NCBI RefSeq assembly: GCF_000284375.1
Contig: NC_017249.1
Location: forward strand, 8,177,001 to 8,241,000
Direction of reading: 5' to 3'
Source of the DNA: Bradyrhizobium japonicum USDA 6
GTDB lineage: Bacteria; Pseudomonadota; Alphaproteobacteria; Rhizobiales; Xanthobacteraceae
DNA length: 64,000 nt
Shown here piece after piece: positions 10,230 to 17,408 of this stretch. A program made the position numbers and the translations under genes. The first letter of the stretch is position 1, and the number at the start of each line of letters is the position of its first letter. The notes below the pieces were generated by a model. It saw only the letters and a list, made by a program, of their open reading frames with translations. It made no database searches and had not been told where the DNA came from.

Positions 10230-11312
10230 TCACTCTGTAAGGATCGTTGCGTCGTTTTCAATCCACGATGCGACACAGACATCGCCGATGTGGGGCATAG
10301 TGTCGGCAGAGATGTTCAGCACCTTCGACGTCAGCTGTAGTCCTGAATCGCTGCGGAATTGATAGATCGTGGCGTCACCGACGAACGTCTTTTCCACTAT
10401 GCGCCCTTGAATCCCACCCGAGTGTCCGGCGACGAGGCGCAAATGCTCGGGCCGCACACAAAGCGTCGCATCCCTGTCTCCGCCCGTCCATGGCGCGGCC
10501 GGCAACACCTCGCCTGCAGGACCGTGAACGGTGCCGGATTTGAGTTTGGCAGGGATAAGATTTACTTCACCGACGAAACTTGCCACGAACAAGTCAGCGG
10601 GCTTGCGATAGATGTCCTGCGGACAAGAGACCTGCCGAATCCGCCCTTCGTGCATGACCGCGACCCGATCGGACATGGCGAGTGCCTCGTCCTGATCGTG
10701 TGTGACGTAGACCATCGTTTTGCCAACTTCACTATGCAGGGTCTTGATCTCGTTTCTGAGATGCTCGCGCAACTTCCGGTCGAGAGCGCCCAAGGGCTCG
10801 TCAAGGAGAAGAACGGGCGGGTTGAACACGAGTGCGCGTGCGATCGCTACTCTCTGCTGCTGACCGCCGGACATCTGGTGCGGGTAGCGAGAGGCCAACG
10901 CACCCAAGTGGACCTGATCGAGAACTCGGCGGACGCGGCTTTCGATCTCCGCCTTCCCCATACGACGCATACGCAGGGGGTAGGCAACGTTCTCGGCGAC
11001 CGTCATATGCGGGAACAGAGCATAATTCTGAAAGATCACACCGAGTTCGCGCCGGTGCGGTGGCAAACGAGTAATGTCCTTGTCGTCCAGTTGCACCCGA
11101 CCGCTATCCGGCATCTCGAATCCAGCGATCATCATCAGAGTTGTGGTCTTTCCTGATCCGCTCGCGCCGAGCAAGGAGACGAACTCTCCAGGTGAAATGG
11201 AAAGACTGACATCGTCAACGGCCGTCACGCCGCCGTAGCGCTTTTGCAGGCTGTGTAGCGAAATGCCTCCGGTCTTCACTTCGGTACCGCTAACCTTGGA
11301 TGTCATCAACAT
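10230..11312 (-). CDS. ABC transporter ATP-binding protein, polyamine/PotA type
   Basis: This 360-residue ATPase energises a solute importer. Walker A is GASGSGKTT (about residues 49-57), the ABC signature is MSGGQQQR and Walker B is VLLLDEPLGALD. These are followed by the TOBE/OB-like C-terminal domain typical of PotA, PhnT and FbpC-type subunits (NLIPAKLKSGTV, CVRPEHLRL). I chose the ATG at 11312 because GGGAG lies just upstream; an ATG six bases later is possible. It lies 55 bp downstream of the permease fragment. Together they look like part of a spermidine/putrescine, thiamine or aminophosphonate type system. The solute-binding protein and first permease are missing here. Confidence 0.88.
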   Translation of the reverse strand: MLMTSKVSGTEVKTGGISLHSLQKRYGGVTAVDDVSLSISPGEFVSLLGASGSGKTTTLMMIAGFEMPDSGRVQLDDKDITRLPPHRRELGVIFQNYALFPHMTVAENVAYPLRMRRMGKAEIESRVRRVLDQVHLGALASRYPHQMSGGQQQRVAIARALVFNPPVLLLDEPLGALDRKLREHLRNEIKTLHSEVGKTMVYVTHDQDEALAMSDRVAVMHEGRIRQVSCPQDIYRKPADLFVASFVGEVNLIPAKLKSGTVHGPAGEVLPAAPWTGGDRDATLCVRPEHLRLVAGHSGGIQGRIVEKTFVGDATIYQFRSDSGLQLTSKVLNISADTMPHIGDVCVASWIENDATILTE

Positions 11313-11367
11313 TTCAGCTCCCAAGAGTACTTTGAGTACGTTCGCATCTCTTCGTTTGCCCGCGTCG

Positions 11368-12084
11368 TCAGGTTTTCTTCCTGGGGCCCAGCACGGCGCT
11401 GGTGATAATAACAGTCGCGGCAAACACCATCTGCAGCGTGGCCACGGCCGCGATGGTTGGATTTATATCTTGTCTGATCCCCTCCCACATACGCATGGGC
11501 AACGTCGTGATCCGCCCAATGCCAAGGAACAGCACGTAAACGACATCGTCAAATGAAGTGAGGAAGGCGAAGAACACCGCGACAATCAATGCTGGCATAA
11601 CAAGCGGCACAATGATCGTCCGGAAGGTGACCAGGGGACCCGCACCTAGGCTGCGTGCCGCGCGCTCGTATGTCGGGTTCAGATCGCGCAAATTAGCAAC
11701 AACGATCACGACGACATAGGGAATTGCATGGACCGCGTGGCCGAGTGCCAACCCGAGCTCCGTGCCTTGGAGCCCAACTCGCACCAGCACGAAATAGGTC
11801 GCGACCGCTACCACAATGGTCGGTAAAATGATCGGCGAGAGAACGAGAGCAACGACGGCGCCTCGACCACGAATGCCGCCGCGCGACAGACCGAATGCCA
11901 GCATGCTGCCGAGCAGCGTCGCCATCGCGGCGGCCATTAAAGCAACCCGGATGCTAACCAAAGTCGCGCGCACCCACAGTGGATCGGAGAAATAGGTCTG
12001 GTAGTTGCGCAGCGAGTAGTGCAGTACCGGAAAGACGAAGTAAGACGACGCGCTGAACGACAGGTAGGCGACAATCAGGCGCAA
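11368..12084 (-). pseudogene. ABC transporter permease (PotC type), N-terminus cut off
   Basis: The 238 visible residues form a binding-protein-dependent permease. They include several hydrophobic helices and the cytoplasmic EAA loop (YERAARSLGAGPLVTFRTII) that docks on the ATPase. Family members begin with a cytoplasmic segment and a first helix ending in a YLSFSASSYFVFP-like stretch. Here the sequence enters directly at IVAYLSFSASSYFVFPV, so roughly the first 20-25 residues are gone. Immediately upstream is the recombinase remnant on the other strand. The ATG used at 12084 is probably accidental. Loss of the first helix should inactivate the transporter even though the ATPase gene is intact. 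Confidence 0.8.
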
Positions 12085-13054
12085 GCCCGACAGACGAGCT
12101 TTTCGAATGCAGCCGTTGGCAACGCATTCCTGACCGCACTAGCGCCTGTCGAACTAGATGCTTTATCGCGTTCCCGCCGGGTCCAGCAGCAGATGAACAA
12201 TGCGTTACGCTCCAGCGCAGAACGTGAGCTCGAGCGCAAGCGGTACACGACGGCGCTTGCTGAACGGCAGTTCAACCGAGCTGATCCAGATAATCGGCTG
12301 GTCGCCTCGGAACTAGAGCGTCGATGGGAAGCGGCCTTAAACGACTTGCGCGCCGCCGAAGAAGCGCTTGCCCGACAGACGCCGTCCACAGCCATCACGC
12401 GAGTAGCCATAAGCAAGGAGCTCAGCGACAAGGTCATCAACCTCACCGGCCGCCTCGCGCAGATATGGGGTGACGAGACTGTTTCGGACGCGCATCGCAA
12501 GGCTTTGTTGCGATGCCTCATTGAAAAGGTCGTGCTCGACCGTGGTGAGCACGACCTGGCCCTGGCCAGGATCGTCTGGCGCGGAGGCGCCGTGACGGAG
12601 CTCGAGGTGAAGATGAGCGTCAACTCCGTCACCGGATTGACACGAGGCGCGGAGATGCGGGAGCGCTCGCTGGCGCTCGCCCGCGACGGCGTCCCAGACG
12701 ATGAGATCGCCGCAATCCTTACCCAAGAAGGCCACCGCTCTCCCCGTTGCGCCGATAAAGTGCTGCCCATCACCGTCGGGCGGCTCCGTCGTGCTGCGGC
12801 CATCAAGGTAGCTAGCTAACGCAGCCGATGGGAGCATGACGGCTCACTCCTCAGCCCGCCCGAACTGGCCCAAAGGCTCGAGATTCCGGTGAACTGGCTC
12901 TACGTACAGATCCGAACTAAGCTTTTGCTGATTGATCGCCAGCCATCTCTTCCCGAATACACCATCCGTTCTTGATGCTATCGGAGAGTTTCGAAACCAC
13001 GTCAATGATCTAAGAATCTGTCAACCTAACAAGGAGGGGCATCAACATGGGTGA
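12085..13054 (+). pseudogene. Large serine recombinase, C-terminal part only
   Basis: The fragment matches the C-terminal half of a large serine site-specific recombinase. It has a long charged coiled-coil-like segment (RYTTALAERQFNRADPDNRL, then LVASELERRWEAALNDLRAA), a conserved EKVVLDRGEHDLALARIVWR region, and a helix-turn-helix-like tail LLSPPELAQRLEIPVNWLYV. The catalytic serine domain is absent because the element joins the ABC permease at about 12085. An in-frame TAA at 12817-12819 interrupts the tail. A later frameshift leads into a segment starting PSVLDAIGEFRNHVNDLRIC and ending PNKEGHQHG, with a stop at 13054. This is dead DNA from an integrated element. Confidence 0.75.
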
Positions 13055-13334
13055 TCGAGCAGGTAGCCAAGCTGGGCTGGGGTGACCGTCACCACGCCAT
13101 CAGCCGACGATGGCCAGAGAAAGCGGCCGGGCTCAAGCCGCTTGGCATAGAGCGACATGCCCAGCCCATCATGCCAAAGGATCTTGATCAGCTTGCCGCT
13201 CTTGCCACGGAACACATAGAGGTCGCCGCCGTGCGGGTCGCGCCTAAAGGCCTCCTGCACCAGCAAGGCCAGCGAGTTCATGCCGCGGCGCATATCGGTG
13301 TGGCCACCCGCACGCCCGAGGCAATGGGGATCAC
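13042..13334 (-). pseudogene. IS66 family TnpB, frameshifted and 3'-truncated
   Basis: TnpB (IS66 Orf2) is recognised by GGHTDMRRGMNSLALLVQ, LYVFRGKSGKLIKILWHDG and GRFLWPSSADGVVTVTPAQL. Translation would begin at the GTG at 13334, overlapping the TnpA stop as GTGA, which is the normal IS66 arrangement. The start gives VIPIASGVRV and then leaves frame: compared with family members, about 13 bases that would encode the W-[LV]-A segment before GHTDMR are missing. The C-terminus is also cut where the gene meets the recombinase stop at 13054. No TnpC follows. Confidence 0.75.
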
Positions 13335-13735
13335 CGCGGCCGTCCATCTGCCAGCGCCGCCACGGCGGCCTTCAGCGTCGCCGCGTCGGCCACACCCGTG
13401 ATCCGCATCCGAGCTCCGGTCGCAAACTCGATCGCCCCGCCGCTGCTGGCCGGCGCGACGGGACAAGGCATCGGTCCCGATTCCGGGACCACCATCGCCG
13501 ACACGAAGTCAGGTTGTTGGGTGGCATCCCTCGGCTCGGCCCGAAACGAGCGTCGCCATCGCAGCAGCAATGAGCGCGAAACGCCATATCGCCGCGCTGT
13601 TGCCGCGACCTGGCGCGGCGCCTGTAAGCTCTCCAGGACGATCTTGAGCTTCTCATCCTCGGACCAGCGCCGCCGCCGGCCTGTATCCACTACTTCGAGC
13701 CGTTCGACTTGGGCACTGCGCCTATCACTGTCCAT
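13331..13735 (-). CDS. tnpA: IS66 family TnpA (Orf1)
   Basis: This 134-residue protein is the small DNA-binding subunit of IS66 transposition. An HTH region of IS3/IS911 type lies near the N-terminus (RRRRWSEDEKLKIVLESL, then VAATARRYGVSRSLLLRWRR, about residues 14-55). The ATG at 13735 gives a start MDSDRRSAQ. The frame is open 27 bases further upstream. Its stop overlaps the start of tnpB. The accessory tnpB is broken and tnpC is absent, so this IS66 copy cannot move by itself. Confidence 0.8.
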   Translation of the reverse strand: MDSDRRSAQVERLEVVDTGRRRRWSEDEKLKIVLESLQAPRQVAATARRYGVSRSLLLRWRRSFRAEPRDATQQPDFVSAMVVPESGPMPCPVAPASSGGAIEFATGARMRITGVADAATLKAAVAALADGRPR

Positions 13736-13775
13736 AAGGACAGTTCTCAACAACCGCCTCATTCGGCAAGGCGGC

Positions 13776-13784
13776 CTTCACCGG
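13776..13784 (+). repeat. Left target-site duplication of IS4-like element
   Basis: The 9-bp sequence CTTCACCGG directly precedes the left inverted end of the IS4-like element. The same 9 bases follow the right end at 15359-15367. A 9-bp duplication is characteristic of IS50/Tn5-like IS4 elements. Confidence 0.85.
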
Positions 13785-15358
13785 CTTTCAATTACCCATA
13801 ACTTTGACCACTCGAGCTGATCCGCTGATCGGCGAAATCTTGAATCGAAAGAATCACTTGTGATTCCTTGCTGAGCACCTGATTCGCGAGGGGGTGCTCT
13901 ATGGGGCTGACATTAAGGGATCGATCGACAAAAGGCTGTTTGCGGTCTTTAAACAGGGAATGTTGGATTGATCGAGAGAGTAGTGGATGCGAGTTTAGGG
14001 ACGCGCGGCTCGGCGACAGATTCCGCAAACTGCTCACGCAGATTGGAAGCGCCATGGGACAAAGCATTCCGCTCGTCTGCCAGGATTGGGCGAATACCAA
14101 GGCAGCCTACCGCTTCTTCTCTAACGACCGGGTCAGCGAAGCGGACATTCTGGCCGGACATTTCCGATCGACACGTGATCGTGCCGCCGCCACTGAAGAT
14201 CTCGTTCTTGTGCTGCACGATACAACCGAGTTCAGCTATCAACGCGAGAAGTCAGAAGCGATCGGCATCACCAAGAGCATAAACAATGGACGGGATAAGG
14301 CAGGTCGCCTCAGATCGCACACCGTTTGCGGCATCCTGATGCATTCGAGTTCGCGGTTACAATCGAGGGGGTGCCGCTGGGGTTGGCGGCCGTTAAGTTC
14401 TGGACCCGGAAGAAATTCAAGGGGACGGCAGCGCTTAAAAAGAAGATCAGTCCGCCCCGGATTCCCATCGAGAAAAAGGAAAGCGTCCGGTGGTTGGAAA
14501 ATCTCAAGCAGTCTACGCAACTCTTGGATCGTCCGGGACGATGCATCCATATTGGTGATCGCGAGAGTGACATCTACGAACTCTTCTGCGCAGCACAGGA
14601 GATCGGAACTCATTTTGATCAGGACCTGCGTCGACCGCTTGGCTGGAGACGGTGATCACACCATCGCCGACGAAATGGACGAGGTCGCCGTCAAAGGGCT
14701 CCATCGCATCGAAGTCAGAGACAGCAACGGCGATCCCGGCCAGGCCGTTCTTGAGATCAGGTATCGCAAGATTCGCGTTCTGCCGCCGATCGGAAAGTAG
14801 AAGCGCTATCCCGCTCTCTGACCCTGACAGTGATCCATGCCGAAGGGCGCGGGAGGCCGAAAGACAGAAAAAAGATCGATTGGAAACTGATCACCGACCT
14901 GCCTGTTGGTTCCCTCACCGACGCCATCGACAAGATGGATGGTATAGTTTGAGATGGAAGATCGAGGTGTTCCACAAGATCCTCAATCGGGCTGCAAAGC
15001 TGAGGAGTCGAATCTTAGGACCGCCCAGCGTCTGACCAACCTGATCTCGCTCTTTTGTATCCTGAGTTGGCGGGTCTTCTGGATGACGATGCTCAACCAC
15101 TCCGCCCCAGACGCGCCACCAACCCTCGCGTTGACTGCGACTGAAATCGGCGTGCTCGATCGCCTCGTCAACGACAAACCAAGAGCAAGACGGAAAACGC
15201 TCTCGCACTATCTGATCAAGATCGCCCAGCTCGGCGGTTATCTCGCCCGCGCCAGCGATCCGCCGCCCGGCAATACGGTCATGTGGCGCGGGCTGTCACG
15301 CCTCACCGACATCGCGCTGGGCGCGATGGTCGGAGGAGAATTTGTGGGTAATTGAAAG
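13785..15358 (+). mobile_element. IS4 family (IS50/Tn5-like) insertion sequence, complete ends
   Basis: A 1574-bp element with perfect 14-bp terminal inverted repeats, CTTTCAATTACCCA at the left and its complement TGGGTAATTGAAAG at the right, extended imperfectly inwards. It is flanked by the 9-bp direct repeat CTTCACCGG. The ends and duplication are intact, so it arrived by simple transposition into DNA just upstream of the IS66 tnpA gene. The transposase gene inside is frameshifted. Confidence 0.88.
13970..15355 (+). pseudogene. IS4 family transposase, several frameshifts
   Basis: The plus strand encodes a Tn5-type DDE transposase in pieces. The first frame carries ARLGDRFRKLLTQIGSAMGQ, then CQDWANTKAAYRFFSND and LVLVLHDTTEFSYQ (first catalytic Asp region). 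The second frame (14326-14655) carries FAVTIEGVPLGLAAVKFW and HIGDRESDIYELF (second Asp). Further frames carry RLAGDGDHTIADEMDEVAV, TVIHAEGRGRPKDRKKIDWK, and WYSLRWKIEVFHKILN with the catalytic Glu (YREK-like region). The last piece, LTNLISLFCILSWRVFWMTM to the stop at 15355, is the C-terminal dimerisation region. At least three frame changes make it inactive. Confidence 0.8.
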
Positions 15359-15367
15359 CTTCACCGG
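15359..15367 (+). repeat. Right target-site duplication of IS4-like element
   Basis: CTTCACCGG repeats the 9 bases at 13776-13784 immediately outside the right inverted end. Confidence 0.85.
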
Positions 15368-15675
15368 ATGGATACACCTAGAGACGAATGGGCCTCCGAC
15401 CAGAGAGAGTGGTCAGCGCTCGGCGCGTCTCACTGCTCCGGCAACCCACAGCAAGGCGCAATCGAGATCGACTATTCGGGCGAGGCGTGATGCGGATCCG
15501 CAAACGCCGCGCCCCTAAAGCTGCAGTCGCGACATTGGCAAGCTATGGCAGCGATGATCCCGATGCCGTCACCCCGATGGATCGCGACCCGAAACAACGC
15601 CTGATTGCGTGAAGATCTGAGCAACCGTCGAGCTTCACGCATCCGAAGTTGTTCCCGTCCAAGCTACAGGATTGA
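15368..15675. other. Short region without a recognised gene
   Basis: The DNA encodes short open frames (for example RIRKRRAPKAAVATLASYGS on the plus strand) but no family is recognised. It was contiguous with the upstream side of the IS66 remnant before the IS4 insertion, so it may be IS66 flank. Confidence 0.4.
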
Positions 15676-16691
15676 TCAACCGATAAGAGCCGACACGGCG
15701 TTTGCGCATCCCCAAGAGAGACTAAATCCGGACCCACCATGTCCGTAATTATGGACGATGCATGTACCCGTCCCTAACACCTCTCGTTCAAGCCTGATGC
15801 CAGACGGCCGTACTGGTCGCACCCCGACCACGAGTTGTCGGGGCCGTCCGCTTGCACTATCCCGAACCCAAGGAACGTAGCGGCCGGCGCGGGCTACTAC
15901 GTCTGACCACTTGATACTTTCGACGAGGTCATTCAGGCCAGCCTCCGCACTACCGCCAATCATGACCTCTCCCCCCTGGGTATCACGTAGGCCATGCCGT
16001 CTGGATGGTCGTCGTCTCCAATATATTCGGTTGGCGATCCGTCATTGGATGCAACCACAAAGTATTGCCCTTTGTAGGGTTCAAAAGCTTCGTCGTTGAC
16101 GAGGCTGGCGGCTCCCAATCCGGTGCAATTTACGACAATATCGTGTTGACAGCTGAGATCAGCCAAGCGCTCGACGTGCTGTCGCCTGAACTGCACGTTC
16201 CTCTTCTCGGCCTGCTCGACCAGCCAGTTCAGATAAGACGACATTTTCGCCGCCGGCGCCTTCAATCGGTACCCCCATTTCACAGGGGCATTCGAAAGTG
16301 AGCTCATGGAGCCATGGAGCGCGCCTTCCGGCTCATTAAACCTCCGCAGCTCGTCATCTGTTAAAAATGCGAACTCGGGTGGAATATGCGACCAAGCGGG
16401 CACATGCCTCCGCTGGGCTCTAAAGAGCTCAACGCCACGAATGATTTCGACGCCGGATTCTGGATAAAGACGGGATATATCAATCAATCGTTGCAGCGTC
16501 ACCGAAGACCACACAAGTACTTCCGCGGTTTCCGGGACGAGATACACGTGCCACACAGCCGTGGCTTTGACCGAATCAGTATCGGCTCCGAACTTGTCAG
16601 CGATGATCTGCACTTCATACCGGCTGGCTAGTACGATTGCAGTGGTAAGACCTACGACACCAGCTCCCACGACGCAGATCGACTTTGTCAT
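15676..16691 (-). pseudogene. FAD-dependent D-amino-acid oxidase, one-base frameshift
   Basis: The sequence matches D-amino-acid oxidases of the DAO fold, which oxidise D-amino acids to oxoacids, ammonia and peroxide. The dinucleotide motif VGAGVVGLTTAIVLA is at residues 7-21, a central VVNCTGLGAASL motif is near 190, and the C-terminal signature is [17 protein letters not shown]. The frame breaks near 15965 inside a run of six G: adding one G turns PRGERS-stop into [15 protein letters not shown] and restores one protein of about 338 residues. It is the last gene of the six-gene operon and overlaps the aldolase stop by 4 bases (ATGA). The deletion could be a true mutation, slippage at the G run, or a sequence error. 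Confidence 0.85.
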
Positions 16692-17407
16692 CGGGAACCC
16701 CTCGTATTTAAGAGCACACGCTGAAACGCCTTGAACAATTTTTCTGCGGCCGCGGCACGATCTTTGCGCAACTCCGTTGCTGTCTGCGTCACCACATGAT
16801 CCGGAGGCGTCAATGGAGATCCTCCCAGCGATAGAGCCAGAATCTGCACTCTACATGCAACTTCCATATAATGCTGCAAATAGACCGCTTCCTCGATGTT
16901 TGGGGCCACGACGAGGAGCCCATGGTTGCGCAGCAGGCCAACTCCTCCTGTCTCAAACAGTCCCATGAGCGCAGGGTCAATCTCTGCCTCACGGAACAGT
17001 CCCTGATACTCGACACAGATCGTTTCAGAAATGAGTTCGACGGCTGTCTGCGAGACAGGAAGAAGCCCTGCGGAGGTTGTGCCGACAGCCAACGCATTTT
17101 CGGAATGCGTGTGTAACGCGCTACCTGGTCGCGCCCGCACCTTATGAATCAGCCGATGAAGCCTATATCCGTCGGCATTCACACCCAGCTTTTCTGGATT
17201 CAGCTTGTCAATTTCATCGAGAGGAACCGTGATCCAGTCCGATGGCCTCATTTCAACGGCAAGAACACCATCGGGATTCATGGAAACAAAGGTGCGTCCT
17301 CGACCGTCGACCCATGCGGTTGAAATGTGATTAAATATTGCGTCGACGTAATTCAGCTTTCCAAGTATTCGCCATGCATCTGTCATCTTGGCGTTGACGA
17401 GGTGCAT
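16688..17407 (-). CDS. Class II aldolase/adducin domain protein
   Basis: This 239-residue protein belongs to the class II aldolase/RibE-epimerase fold, zinc enzymes that split or epimerise sugar phosphates and similar hydroxy compounds. The first metal-binding pair is in ALHTHSENA (about residues 98-100) and the third His in LLRNHGLLVVAP (about 160). The N-terminus has NYVDAIFNHISTAWVDGRG, the family substrate loop. The gene starts one base after the NACHT gene stop, and its own stop overlaps the D-amino-acid oxidase start. It is therefore translationally coupled on both sides. Its substrate is unknown. Many family members outside sugar metabolism act on 2-hydroxy or 2-oxo acids, which would suit the neighbouring dehydrogenase and oxidase; this is an inference. 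Confidence 0.85.
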   Translation of the reverse strand: MHLVNAKMTDAWRILGKLNYVDAIFNHISTAWVDGRGRTFVSMNPDGVLAVEMRPSDWITVPLDEIDKLNPEKLGVNADGYRLHRLIHKVRARPGSALHTHSENALAVGTTSAGLLPVSQTAVELISETICVEYQGLFREAEIDPALMGLFETGGVGLLRNHGLLVVAPNIEEAVYLQHYMEVACRVQILALSLGGSPLTPPDHVVTQTATELRKDRAAAAEKLFKAFQRVLLNTRGSR

Positions 17408-17408
17408 G

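Noticed and set aside
13031..13047. Perfect AAGGAGG followed by ATG, looking like the start of a gene cut off by IS66
   Set aside because: The same bases code for the C-terminus of the recombinase remnant (PNKEGHQHG with stop at 13054), so the Shine-Dalgarno match is coincidental.
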